A stretch of DNA of 47,285 nt, taken from contig SHZR01000021.1 of assembly GCA_009692205.1 (NCBI GenBank), positions 1 to 47,285 on the forward strand, given 5' to 3'. The notes beneath the pieces were generated by a model that was not told where the DNA came from, did no database searches, and saw only the letters and a program-made list of their open reading frames with translations. The DNA is from Gemmatimonadota bacterium. Lineage in GTDB: Bacteria > Gemmatimonadota > Gemmatimonadetes > Longimicrobiales > Gaopeijiaceae. Each line of letters opens with the position of its first letter. Position 1 is the first letter of the stretch. Position numbers and translations under genes: made by a program. Of this stretch, positions 8,025-18,588 are shown piece after piece.

Positions 8025-9412
8025 GCGTCGCTCGGGAAGCTCTCCAGCGTCTCCTTCAAGCGGGCTAGGAAGCGCGCGGCGTCGGCTCCGTCCACGATGC
8101 GGTGATCGTAGCCGAGCGAGAAGTAGGCGCGGTTGCGGATGGCGGTGGAGTCGGTTCCGGTCTCGGGGTCGACGACCACCACGACTCGCTTCTCGACCGC
8201 CCCGGTCCCGAGGATGGCCGAGGTGCCCTTGGGGATCACCGGCATTCCGACCAGCGTCCCCAGCACCCCGGGGTTGGTGATCGTGAAGGTCGCGCCCTGG
8301 ATCTCGCTCGGCATGAGCTTCCGGTCGCGCGCACGCGTGGCCAGGTCGACGATCCGGTTGCCGATCCCGACGAGCCCGAGATGGTCCGCGTCGTGGATCA
8401 CCGGGACAATGAGGCCCGGGTCCAGATCCACCGCGAGGCCGAGGTTCACGTTGCCTCGGTAGATCACGTTGTTGCCGGAGATGGTCGAGTTGACCATCGG
8501 GAAGTCGCGCAGCACGCGGGACACGGCCCAGGCCGCGAAGGCCGTGTAGCTGACGCGGGCCCCCTGGGCCGCCCACCGCGCCTTGCTCTCGGCGCGAATG
8601 CGGTCGATCGCCGAGAAGTCGACCTCGATGAACGAGTGGACGTGGGGGGCCACGCGCTTCGCGAGCACCATGTGCTCGGCGGTGAGTCGGCGGATCTTGT
8701 CCATCGGCTCCACGCGGTCCGCGGCACGCACGTGGTACTCGGGGTGCTGCACCTCCCGGTAGAACGTCTCCCACAGGCCGGACGGCGCGGGGCGCTGGGC
8801 GGCGGGAACCTGGGCGGACGGGACCGAGATGGGGGCGGGAGCGGGGGGTGGCGGGGCTTGGGGAGCCGCAGGCGCCGGGGCACCCTCGATGAAGCTCAGG
8901 ATATCCTGCTTCGTGACACGCCCCGCGTGGCCCGTCCCGGGCACGGCGTCGACGTCGATCCCGTGCTCCTCCGCGATCCGGCGGACCACCGGAGTCGAGC
9001 GTGTGCGGGCTCGCTCCTCCAAGAGCGCAGCCGGCGGAGGCGGGACCGCTGCCGGCGCCGCAGGAGGCACGTCGGGCACGTAGGCCGGCTCGGCCTCCTC
9101 AGCGCTGGGCGCCGCCGGGACGGCCGGGAAGGCTGCTTCCGGGGTCGGCCGCGCCACAACCGGGGCGCTCCCGTCCGGATCGATGTACGCGAGGATGGTG
9201 CCGACGCCCACCGTCTCACCCTCTTGCACGGCGATCTCGACGAGCGTGCCGGCCGCAGGGGACGGGATCTCGGCGTCGACCTTATCCGTGGAGATCTCGA
9301 GGATGGGCTCGTCTCGTTGGACCGCGTCGCCGAGCCGCTTGAGCCACTTGGAGACCGTGCCCTCCGCGATGGACTCGCCCATCTGGGGCATCGGAACTTC
9401 GATTCGCGCCAC
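8021..9412 (-). CDS. 2-oxoacid dehydrogenase E2 component (lipoyl acyltransferase)
   Basis: Acyltransferase core of a 2-oxoacid dehydrogenase complex. It has a single lipoyl domain at residues 1-77 (lipoyl lysine in EISTDKVDAE), a Pro/Ala linker, an E3/E1-binding domain (TPVVRRIAEEHGIDVDAVPG) and a C-terminal catalytic domain with DHRIVDG. 463 residues, GTG start. The sequence does not settle whether the substrate is pyruvate, branched-chain oxoacids or 2-oxoglutarate; no E1 or E3 gene is adjacent. It is followed directly by lipB, with secG upstream on the same strand. Confidence 0.93.
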   Translation of the reverse strand: MARIEVPMPQMGESIAEGTVSKWLKRLGDAVQRDEPILEISTDKVDAEIPSPAAGTLVEIAVQEGETVGVGTILAYIDPDGSAPVVARPTPEAAFPAVPAAPSAEEAEPAYVPDVPPAAPAAVPPPPAALLEERARTRSTPVVRRIAEEHGIDVDAVPGTGHAGRVTKQDILSFIEGAPAPAAPQAPPPPAPAPISVPSAQVPAAQRPAPSGLWETFYREVQHPEYHVRAADRVEPMDKIRRLTAEHMVLAKRVAPHVHSFIEVDFSAIDRIRAESKARWAAQGARVSYTAFAAWAVSRVLRDFPMVNSTISGNNVIYRGNVNLGLAVDLDPGLIVPVIHDADHLGLVGIGNRIVDLATRARDRKLMPSEIQGATFTITNPGVLGTLVGMPVIPKGTSAILGTGAVEKRVVVVVDPETGTDSTAIRNRAYFSLGYDHRIVDGADAARFLARLKETLESFPSDA

Positions 9413-9427
9413 GAGCGCGCTCTCCCC

Positions 9428-9817
9428 TCAGTTGCCGGGAGCCCCTGCGGGGCTCGCCGTGCCCACGGGGGCGGGCGCGGGCGCCGCAGCGCCTCCTTCC
9501 CCTCCGCCTAGTCCAGGAAGCACGGGCTGGGGCGCACTGGTCGGAGCCGTCGCGGGCACTTGGATCACGGACTCCGGGAGCGCCGACCTCGACGACATGA
9601 TCGAGAGCACGAGGGCGAGCACCATGAACACCGAGCCCGAGATCCACGTCGCGCGCGTGAGCACGGTGGTGGCCTGGCGACCCCCGAGAACGCCTTCCGT
9701 CATGCCCGCACCCCCGCCGACGGACGCGAGACCACCGCCCTTTCCAGCCTGCAGCAAGACCACGATCGACATGAAAATGCCGTCGATAACCAGCACGGCG
9801 AGCAGGAATCCGTACAT
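9428..9817 (-). CDS. secG: Preprotein translocase subunit SecG
   Basis: Small membrane subunit of the SecYEG channel. Helix 1 is MYGFLLAVLVIDGIFMSIVVLL, followed by QAGKGGGLASVGGGAG, the conserved SecG loop. A second helix is WISGSVFMVLALVLSIM. The tail after residue 85 is Pro/Ala/Gly-rich and longer than in E. coli. 129 residues. It sits immediately downstream of tpiA, a common arrangement (gap-pgk-tpiA-secG). Confidence 0.94.
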   Translation of the reverse strand: MYGFLLAVLVIDGIFMSIVVLLQAGKGGGLASVGGGAGMTEGVLGGRQATTVLTRATWISGSVFMVLALVLSIMSSRSALPESVIQVPATAPTSAPQPVLPGLGGGEGGAAAPAPAPVGTASPAGAPGN

Positions 9818-9886
9818 CGGCGCTTAGTTCCCCCCTCGGGAGTTTGAAGGCTAAACGTCGAAGAGCCTCAGGGGGGTGTCAACGCC

Positions 9887-10624
9887 TCAGGATGCCGCCG
9901 ACGCGATCGCCACGAACTCAGCGGGATCGAGGCTCGCGCCGCCTACCAGCACCCCATCGACCTCCTCGGCCGCGAGCAGTTCGCCGGCGTTCGTAGGCTT
10001 GACCGAGCCGCCGTAGAGGAGCGGGACGCGACCTGCGGGTCCCGCGCCGAGCGCTTCTGCGAGCCGCCGACGCAGCGTGGCGTGGGCCGACGACGCGTCG
10101 CGGGGGGTCGCGTGCTCGCCCGTGCCGATGGCCCACACGGGCTCGTACGCGATCATGGAGCGGCTCGCCACGGCCAACTCGGGCAGGACCGCATCGAGCT
10201 GGCGGAGGATCACCTCGTCGACGCGGCCCGCACGGCGCTCGGCGAGCGTCTCCCCGAGGCATACGACGGGCACGAGGCCGTGCCGGACGGCGGTCCCTGC
10301 CTTCCACGCGACCTGCTCGTCGGTCTCACCGAATACGTGCCGGCGCTCGGAGTGCCCGATCAACGCGAACTCGGCGCCCACCTCGAGCGCCATCGACGCC
10401 GACACCTCGCCGGTGAACGCCCCCTCGTCCTCCCAGTGGATGTTCTGCACACCGAGCCGCACCCTCGCCGGGCGAGCCCCGGCTGCGGCCACGAGCGAGA
10501 TCACGGGGGGGAAAACGAGCAGCTCGTGCTGCTCCGGAACCCCTTCGATACGAAGGGCCTCGAAGAACGCGCGCGTCTCCGCCGGGCCCCGGTGCATCTT
10601 CCAGTTCCCGGCGATGACCGCCAC
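9887..10624 (-). CDS. tpiA: Triosephosphate isomerase
   Basis: Interconverts dihydroxyacetone phosphate and glyceraldehyde 3-phosphate. The catalytic residues are visible: N and K in AGNWKMH, the electrophilic His in IGHSERR, and Glu in AYEPVWAIGTG. The phosphate-binding end is LYGGSVKP and DGVLVGGASL. 245 residues with a GTG start four bases after the pgk stop, so the two are almost certainly co-transcribed. Confidence 0.97.
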   Translation of the reverse strand: MAVIAGNWKMHRGPAETRAFFEALRIEGVPEQHELLVFPPVISLVAAAGARPARVRLGVQNIHWEDEGAFTGEVSASMALEVGAEFALIGHSERRHVFGETDEQVAWKAGTAVRHGLVPVVCLGETLAERRAGRVDEVILRQLDAVLPELAVASRSMIAYEPVWAIGTGEHATPRDASSAHATLRRRLAEALGAGPAGRVPLLYGGSVKPTNAGELLAAEEVDGVLVGGASLDPAEFVAIASAAS

Positions 10625-10628
10625 TCCG

Positions 10629-11834
10629 CTAGGCCCGTTCCGTGAGGGAGTCGCGCCCTGGCAGGCGACCGCCCGCTAAGAGCTTGATCGAAGCTCCCCC
10701 ACCGGTCGACACGTGGGTCACCCGGTCGACCACGTCGGCCCGTTCCGCGGCCGCACCCGAGTCACCCCCGCCGATGACGCCGAGGGCGCCCCGGTCGCAC
10801 GCCGCGGCCACCGCGTGCGCGATGGCAATCGTGCCTTCGGCGAAGCCCTCGATCTCGAAGACGCCCATCGGGCCGTTCCACACGATCGAGCGCGCGCGCC
10901 CGATCTCCTCGGCGAAGAGCGCCTGAGTCTTCGGCCCGATGTCGACGACCTTGTCGTCGTCCGCCACCTCGTCCCGCGGCACCGCCCGCGTGGGCGCGCC
11001 ATCCACGAGATCGTGCGCGACGATGCAGTCGATGGGCAGCAACAAGCGCTCCCTTCCCTCGCAGAGCAGCTTCTTCGCGAGGTCGATGCTGTCTTCCTCG
11101 ACCAGCGAACTCCCCGTGTGGAGCCCCATCGCGCGAAAGAACGTATTGGCCATCGCGCCGCCGATCAGCAGTCGATCCACGCAGGTGAGCAATGCGGAGA
11201 TCACCCAGATCTTGCTCGAGATCTTCGCGCCGCCCAGGATCGCCATGAACGGACGCTCGGGAGCGCGCAGAGCCTCCTCGAGGAACTTGAGCTCGGTGGC
11301 CATGAGCAGACCGGCCACCGACTCGCCTCCGCGGGCGGCCATCGCCTCCGCGAGGCCCGACGTCGACGCATGCGCCCTGTGCGCGACGCCGAACGCGTCG
11401 TTGACGAAGAGATCGCCGAGTCCCGCCCAGAACGCAGCGAGATCGGCGTCGTTCGCCTCGTCGCCGGGGTTGAAGCGTGTGTTCTCGAGCAGGGCGACGC
11501 CTCGCGCAGGCAAATGATGCACCATGACCGCGGCCTCGGGCCCGGTCGGTGATACAATGAACACGACGGGTTTACCCAGGAGGCGGCTGAGTCGCGCCGC
11601 GACCGGCTCGAGAGAAAACTCGGCCTTCGGCTGACCCTCCGGGCGCCCGAGGTGCGACAGGATCACGACGCGCGCACCCGCGTTCGTGAGCAGCTCGATG
11701 GTGGGCACCGACTCGCGGATACGGCGTTCGTCCATGACGTGTCCGCCGTTCAACGGCACGTTGAAGTCGGCACGCACCACGACGGTCTTGCCCGCGAGCC
11801 AGCCCGGATCGATGTCGGAGATCGTCTTCTTCAC
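10629..11834 (-). CDS. pgk: Phosphoglycerate kinase
   Basis: Produces ATP from 1,3-bisphosphoglycerate. The N-terminal substrate-binding half has VVVRADFNVPLNGG, the HLGRPEG basic patch and LLENTRFNPGDE. The C-terminal nucleotide half has AILGGAKISSKI, VWNGPMGVFE and VIGGGDSGAAAE. 401 residues, ATG start, TAG stop. It is the second gene in the glycolytic run gap-pgk-tpiA. Confidence 0.97.
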   Translation of the reverse strand: MKKTISDIDPGWLAGKTVVVRADFNVPLNGGHVMDERRIRESVPTIELLTNAGARVVILSHLGRPEGQPKAEFSLEPVAARLSRLLGKPVVFIVSPTGPEAAVMVHHLPARGVALLENTRFNPGDEANDADLAAFWAGLGDLFVNDAFGVAHRAHASTSGLAEAMAARGGESVAGLLMATELKFLEEALRAPERPFMAILGGAKISSKIWVISALLTCVDRLLIGGAMANTFFRAMGLHTGSSLVEEDSIDLAKKLLCEGRERLLLPIDCIVAHDLVDGAPTRAVPRDEVADDDKVVDIGPKTQALFAEEIGRARSIVWNGPMGVFEIEGFAEGTIAIAHAVAAACDRGALGVIGGGDSGAAAERADVVDRVTHVSTGGGASIKLLAGGRLPGRDSLTERA

Positions 11835-11856
11835 GCGAGATCTCGGATGCCGCCCG

Positions 11857-13680
<1,824 letters not shown>

Positions 13681-13684
<4 letters not shown>

Positions 13685-14517
13685 CGGCCGAGCGGCCCAC
13701 GCACGGCGGCGCGCATGGTGTCGATCGGCGCCGGTCGATTCCACCAGCGCTCGAACGACGACGCCGCCTGCTGGACCAGCATCTCCATCCCGTCCGTCGA
13801 CCGGATGCCGAGTCGCTCGGCGCCCAGCACGAAGGGCGTCTTCTCGCGTCCGTAGACCAGATCCATGGCGGCGCCCGCGCGGCTCAGTCGCGCGAGGTCG
13901 ATGGCTGGGGGGTCTCCCGGCTCCAGTCCGAGTCGGGTCGTGTTGACCACCAGATCGAACCCCTCGCCGTCCAGCCCCGAGATCACAGGGACGACCCGCG
14001 CACGCTCCCCGCCGATGCGACGAGCCACGGCCCGCGCCCGCTCGGCGGTGCGATTGTAGATGAGAACCTCGCCGGCACCCTCGTCCAAGAGGCCGAGCAG
14101 CGCGGCGCGCGCAGCGCCGCCCGCACCGAGCACGAGCACGCGAATGCCCGTGATGGGGCCGTCGAGGAAGATGCGGACCGCCCGGCGGAATCCGTCCACG
14201 TCGGTGTTGTCTCCGTGGACGCGGCCGTCCACTCCCCAGAACGTGTTGCACGCGCCCGTGCGCCGCACCGCGTCGCTCGGGACGTCGACGACCGCAGCGG
14301 CCTTTTCCTTGTGGGGCAGCGTGATGTTGCCGCCCCCACCCGCTCGGGCCAAGCCGTGCATGAACCCGGACAGGTCCTCGGCCGCGCAGCGGACCGCGAC
14401 GTACACGCCATCGACCCCCGCCTCGGCGAACGCCGCATTCTGGATCTCCGGCGAGGCCGAGTGAGCGATCGGGTCACCGAGGAGAGTCAGGACTCTCGTG
14501 CGCGCGGTGACCATCAT
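13681..14517 (-). CDS. aroE: Shikimate dehydrogenase (NADP)
   Basis: Reduces 3-dehydroshikimate in aromatic amino acid synthesis. The substrate domain has PIAHSASPEIQNAAF, the catalytic lysine in NITLPHKEKAA and the aspartate in GDNTDVDGF. The nucleotide domain has GAGGAARAALLGL, and the basic residues in IYNRTAERA favour NADP. 278 residues. It overlaps the upstream phosphatase gene by four bases and comF by four. Confidence 0.95.
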
Positions 14518-14987
14518 CGGGCCAGAACCGGCTCGAGTCGCGCGAGCACGCGCTCGATCAGAGTCTCGAGGAGCCGAAACGTGTCCTCATACTCCTCGTC
14601 GGATCCGCCGATAGGGTCGGGAATGGAAACCTCCCGCGCGTCGTCGGGGTGACCCCCCGCGTAGGAGGTGAGGAGCGCCGCCCGGTCGCCCGCGCCGAGC
14701 TCGACGAGCCTCATGAGGTGGCTCGGCGACATCACGAGGATGAGGTCGGCTCGGCGGGCATCGGTTTCGGTGATGGGCATCGCGGTGTGGTGGGAGAGAT
14801 CGAGGCCGTGCGCGGCGGCCGTGCGAAGCGCGCCGTCGGATGCTTCCGAGCCCTCGAACGCGCCGACGCCCGCCGAACGGAACTCCACCTGAGTCCAGCC
14901 GAGCGCGGCCGCCTGTCGCCGCGCGATGACCTCGGCCATCGGGCTGCGGCACGTGTTGCCGGTGCAGACGAAGAGGACTCGAAACAC
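14514..14987 (-). CDS. Low-molecular-weight protein-tyrosine (or arginine) phosphatase
   Basis: The P-loop CTGNTCRSPMAE near the N-terminus carries the C-x5-R nucleophile motif, and the acid loop is DPIGGSDEEYEDT. About 157 residues. The GTG at 14987 follows the upstream stop by one base with GAGGG just before it and gives the usual start (FRVLFVCTGN). An ATG at 15014 would add nine residues and overlap the tsaC-like gene by 26 bases. Next to a Sua5/TsaC gene this type is often a McsB-opposing arginine phosphatase (YwlE-like), but substrate specificity is not shown by the sequence. Confidence 0.9.
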   Translation of the reverse strand: MFRVLFVCTGNTCRSPMAEVIARRQAAALGWTQVEFRSAGVGAFEGSEASDGALRTAAAHGLDLSHHTAMPITETDARRADLILVMSPSHLMRLVELGAGDRAALLTSYAGGHPDDAREVSIPDPIGGSDEEYEDTFRLLETLIERVLARLEPVLAR

Positions 14988-14988
14988 G

Positions 14989-15660
14989 TCACCCTCGGTC
15001 GGGCTGATATCCATGGATTTCCGGCACGGCGCACCTCAAGCGACTCGTGGGCACGGCACCTTCCCTGATCACGACGGGCGCCTCGCCCGTGCAGTCGACC
15101 ACCGAGGACGGACGCGAGGGCGGGAGCGTCCCGGCGTCCAGCACCAGCACATCTCGCGCACCGAGCAAACGAACCACTTCGAGCGCCTCGCTCCCCGACG
15201 CGGCCGGAGACTCCCCCGGGGCGTTCAGGCTCGTGGACGTGAGCGGACCACCGAACTCCTCCACGAGGCGACCCACCAGGGGGTGCGGGCTCACTCTCAC
15301 CCCCACGGCGTGCGTGTCCTCATCCCGCACGCCGCGGGGGAAGATACCGAGCGGGTCCTCGAGAACCAGGGTCAGCGGACCCGGCCAGAAGATGCGCGCG
15401 AGCTCCCGCGCGGCGTCCGTCCAGCGCAGACCCGAGACCGCGTCCGCCGACGCGACGAGTGCGATGAGCGGCTTCCCCCGCTCTCGCCCCTTCAGGGTCC
15501 GTGTGCGCTCGACGGCGGCGTCCGTCACGGCACCGCCGAGCCCGTACACGGTCTCGGTCGGATAGGCGATCAGGCCCCCCCCTCCGAGATGCTCGACCAC
15601 CTCGGCCAGGTCTGCGTCCGGGTTGGCCCGCACGTCGAGCGTGCGGGGCGAGGCGCTCAT
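14989..15660 (-). CDS. tsaC: L-threonylcarbamoyladenylate synthase (Sua5/YrdC/YwlC family)
   Basis: Makes threonylcarbamoyl-AMP for the t6A37 tRNA modification. Family signatures are GGGLIAYPTETVYGLGG, RTLKGRERGKPL, WPGPLTLVLE and STSLNAPGESP, with the ending PSSVVDCTG then VVIREGAV. 223 residues, so it consists of the YrdC domain without the longer Sua5 extension. The start ATG overlaps the ispD stop as ATGA. Confidence 0.93.
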   Translation of the reverse strand: MSASPRTLDVRANPDADLAEVVEHLGGGGLIAYPTETVYGLGGAVTDAAVERTRTLKGRERGKPLIALVASADAVSGLRWTDAARELARIFWPGPLTLVLEDPLGIFPRGVRDEDTHAVGVRVSPHPLVGRLVEEFGGPLTSTSLNAPGESPAASGSEALEVVRLLGARDVLVLDAGTLPPSRPSSVVDCTGEAPVVIREGAVPTSRLRCAVPEIHGYQPDRG

Positions 15661-16367
15661 CGCTCGGCTCGGCCGCGCAGGATCGCCTCCGCGACCGGCA
15701 CGTCCTCCGGGCGCGTGACCTTCAGGTTCGAGGGTCCGGCGTCGACCATCCTCACACGCACGCCCGACCCGGTGCGCTCGACCAGCGCCGAGTCGTCCGT
15801 GCCTTCGGCGCGTGCGTCCGCGTAGGCCGCCCGGAGGACGCCCGCCGGGAACACCTGGGGCGTCTGCGCATGCCAGAAGCTCGACCGGTCCGGGGTGTCC
15901 AGCACGAAGCCCTGGGTGTCGACCCGCTTCAGCGTGTCGACCGCGGGGCACCCGGCGACGGCCCCGAAGCCCTCCAGCGCGAGGTCGAGGCACTCCGCCA
16001 CGACGCGAAGCGTGATCAGCGGCCGCGCGGCGTCGTGCACCGCGATCGCGTCGAGGTCCTCCGGCAGTGCCGCGATCGCTGAGCGCACCGACTGACTCCG
16101 CGTCGCGCCGCCCGCCACCACGAGCACGCGCGGCGCGAGATCGAGGAGCCACGAGGGTGGAGAAGACGCGTCCTCCGGTGCGAGGGCGACCACCACGGCC
16201 ACCACGCGCGTCTCGGCGAGGAACGGCCCGAGCGCGTGCAGCAGCGTCGGCTGACCCAAGAGGTAGAGGAACGCCTTGCGAACGCCGCCCATGCGAAGGC
16301 CGGACCCGGCGGCGGGCACCGCCACGCCGACCCGAGCCGAGCTCGGGCCGGCGGCGCGTGCGGTCAT
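15657..16367 (-). CDS. ispD: 2-C-methyl-D-erythritol 4-phosphate cytidylyltransferase
   Basis: Third step of the MEP isoprenoid pathway. The CTP-binding loop PAAGSGLRMGG is followed by RKAFLYLLGQPTL. Further motifs are GGATRSQSVRSAI, VHDAARPLI and the ending TRPEDVPVAEAIL. 236 residues. The start is the ATG at 16367, overlapping the dnaB stop. The usual K in the KQF/Y motif after the glycine loop is shifted (RKAF), a minor variation. ispF is not adjacent. Confidence 0.93.
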   Translation of the reverse strand: MTARAAGPSSARVGVAVPAAGSGLRMGGVRKAFLYLLGQPTLLHALGPFLAETRVVAVVVALAPEDASSPPSWLLDLAPRVLVVAGGATRSQSVRSAIAALPEDLDAIAVHDAARPLITLRVVAECLDLALEGFGAVAGCPAVDTLKRVDTQGFVLDTPDRSSFWHAQTPQVFPAGVLRAAYADARAEGTDDSALVERTGSGVRVRMVDAGPSNLKVTRPEDVPVAEAILRGRAER

Positions 16368-17788
16368 AACTGGTAGCCGGGCCCTTCGTCCTGAGCGCGC
16401 GGCCCACCGCCAGCACCGGGCAGCACCGAGTCGAACCTGGTGTAGGCCTTCTGGAAGTAGAGTTCGATGACGCCGGTCGGTCCATTACGCTGCTTGCTCA
16501 GGATCAGCTCGCACTTTCCCGCGAGTTCCTCCCGCTTCTCCGCTGGAGCGTAGTACTCGGGGCGGTACAGGAACATGACTAGATCGGCATCCTGCTCGAT
16601 GCTGCCGCTTTCACGCAGATCCGAGAGCATCGGCCGCTTGTCGGTACGCTGCTCCGGGCCGCGGCTGAGCTGCGAGAGCGCGATGACCGGTACCTCGAGC
16701 TCGCGAGCGAGCGCCTTCAGCCCGCGCGAGATCTGGCTGACCTCCTGCACTCGGCTCTCCGACTGCCCGGCTCCCGACATCAGCTGCATGTAGTCGATCA
16801 GGATGAGGCCGAGGTCCTTCTTGTCCGCGCGCAGCTCCGACTGGAGCCGCCGGGCCTTCGCGCGGATCTCGAGCACGTTCGTCCCGGGCTGGTCGTCGAT
16901 CCAGAGCGGGGCGGTGTTGAGGTGCCCGGCTGCAGCGGCGAGCCGCTGGTGCTCTTCCTGCGAGAGCTTGCCGCGACGGAGCTTCTGCGCATCGATGCGG
17001 CCCTCCGCGCAGAGGAGACGCTGCACGAGCTGTTCGGACGACATCTCGAGCGAGAAGATGGCCACCGGAATGCGCTCTTCGATGGCCGCATGCGCGGCGA
17101 CGTTCAGCGCCAACGACGTCTTTCCCATCGACGGCCGCGCAGCCACGATGCAGAGGTCCCCCTTCTGGAGACCGGTCGTGAGTCGATCGAGGTCCGGCAA
17201 ACCGGTCGGTACGCCCGTGATGCCGGTCGCGGACTCCTGCAACCGCTCGATGTGCTCGAACGCGGACCAGAGGATCTCCTTGATCCAGACGAAGCCCTCG
17301 CGCTTGTGGCTCTCCGCAACCGAAAAGATGCGCGCCTCGGCCTGATCGAGGATTTCGTTGACGTCGCGCTCTCCCTGCTCGTACACGTCGCGGATGATTT
17401 GCGACGACTGCTCGACGAGGCGGCGCAGGAGCGCCTTGTCCCGCACGATGCGCGCGTGGAACGCGATGTTGGCGGCGGTGGGGACCGCGTCCACCAGAGC
17501 GGCGAGGTAGTCGAAGCCCCCGGCTGACTCCAACTCTCCGGTGTTCTTGAGCTCCTCGGAGAGGGTGATCACGTCGATGACGCCGCCGCGCTCGAACAGG
17601 CGGATCATCGCGCGGTAGAGCCGGCGGTTCGCCTCGCGGTAGAACATCCCCTCGTCGAGGTGCTCGACCGCTCGCGTCACCGCCTCGCGGTCGATGAGCA
17701 TGCCGCCCAGCACCGCCATCTCCGCTTCCAGGGAGTACGGTGGCGTGCGGTCGAATACGGCTTGGGCGAAGGTCGCTTCTGCTTCCAT
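16364..17788 (-). CDS. dnaB: Replicative DNA helicase DnaB
   Basis: Hexameric helicase of the replication fork. The N-terminal domain has PPYSLEAEMAVLGGMLID. The RecA-like domain has Walker A ARPSMGKTSLALN, SLEMSSEQLVQRLL, Walker B LILIDYMQLM and SDLRESGSIEQDADLVMFLYR. 474 residues, with no intein. The ATG at 17788 gives the standard start; the extra upstream frame lies in the udg gene. It follows udg by two bases. Confidence 0.97.
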   Translation of the reverse strand: MEAEATFAQAVFDRTPPYSLEAEMAVLGGMLIDREAVTRAVEHLDEGMFYREANRRLYRAMIRLFERGGVIDVITLSEELKNTGELESAGGFDYLAALVDAVPTAANIAFHARIVRDKALLRRLVEQSSQIIRDVYEQGERDVNEILDQAEARIFSVAESHKREGFVWIKEILWSAFEHIERLQESATGITGVPTGLPDLDRLTTGLQKGDLCIVAARPSMGKTSLALNVAAHAAIEERIPVAIFSLEMSSEQLVQRLLCAEGRIDAQKLRRGKLSQEEHQRLAAAAGHLNTAPLWIDDQPGTNVLEIRAKARRLQSELRADKKDLGLILIDYMQLMSGAGQSESRVQEVSQISRGLKALARELEVPVIALSQLSRGPEQRTDKRPMLSDLRESGSIEQDADLVMFLYRPEYYAPAEKREELAGKCELILSKQRNGPTGVIELYFQKAYTRFDSVLPGAGGGPRAQDEGPGYQL

Positions 17789-17790
17789 AC

Positions 17791-18588
17791 TTACGCGCCG
17801 TCCATGATGCTGCGGAGTGTCTGGAGATCGTCCCAGAACGCTCGGGTCCACCTCGGGTTCCTAAGTAACGCGGCAGGGTGGTAGGTGCAAATCAGGGGTA
17901 CGCCCTTGTACGAGTGCACCTGGCCTCGGAGTTGCCCCAGCGCGACGCCCTGCCTGCCGGTGAGAAGCTGACCGGAGAACGACCCGACCGCCAACAGGGC
18001 CTCGGGGGCGATCAGCTCGATCTGCTTCTCCAGGAACGGCGAGCACGTCTCGATCTCGTCCGGAAGCGGGTTCCGGTTCCCGGGCGGCCGGCACTTGAGG
18101 ACGTTGCAGATGTAGACGGACTCCTCGCGCGCGAGCCCGACCGTCTGGAGCAGAAGGTCGAGAAGCTTGCCGGCGGCACCGACGAACGGGAGTCCCGTGG
18201 CGTCCTCGTTCGCCCCCGGCGCCTCGCCGACGACGACCAGACGGGCATCGGGGACGCCGTCGGAGAACACGACGTGCGTGCGGGTCCCGGAGAGCCGGCA
18301 GCGCGTGCAGACGAGCGCGGCCTCGCGGAGCTCGCCATACGAAGCCGGGAGCACGGGCAGCCCCACCGGGGCACCGGCCATGGCGGGCACCCGCGGAGCG
18401 GGCGCGCCTCTCTTCGCCGTTGCGGGAGCGGGGGCGACAGGCCCGGCCGCGGCAGACTTCCGCGCGGCGGCGGCAAGCGCGAGCGCCTGGTTCCTGGTGA
18501 GACCCTCGAGGACGATCTCGTGCTCGCCGAGCTCGGCGCGCTGCCGAAGCAGGCGTGCCGCCTGCGCGGCCGACGTCGAGCGACTCAC
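17791..18588 (-). CDS. Uracil-DNA glycosylase, family 4 (4Fe-4S)
   Basis: Removes uracil from DNA. The core starts after a roughly 80-residue Ala/Pro-rich extension. Cluster cysteines appear as CTRCRLSGTR, then CNVLKCRPPGNRNP and a third region CSPFLEKQIE. The uracil-binding motif is GEAPGANEDATGLPFVG and the second catalytic motif is TYHPAALLRNP. 265 residues. It overlaps coaBC by four bases and precedes dnaB by two, so it is likely expressed with the replication helicase. Confidence 0.93.
   Translation of the reverse strand: MSRSTSAAQAARLLRQRAELGEHEIVLEGLTRNQALALAAAARKSAAAGPVAPAPATAKRGAPAPRVPAMAGAPVGLPVLPASYGELREAALVCTRCRLSGTRTHVVFSDGVPDARLVVVGEAPGANEDATGLPFVGAAGKLLDLLLQTVGLAREESVYICNVLKCRPPGNRNPLPDEIETCSPFLEKQIELIAPEALLAVGSFSGQLLTGRQGVALGQLRGQVHSYKGVPLICTYHPAALLRNPRWTRAFWDDLQTLRSIMDGA

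Noticed and set aside
8102-9511. Long plus-strand ORF of 469 codons opposite the E2 gene, and similar long antisense frames elsewhere
   Set aside because: High third-position GC keeps antisense frames open. Their translations are His/Arg/Asp-rich with no domain, and the minus-strand genes have clear motifs.
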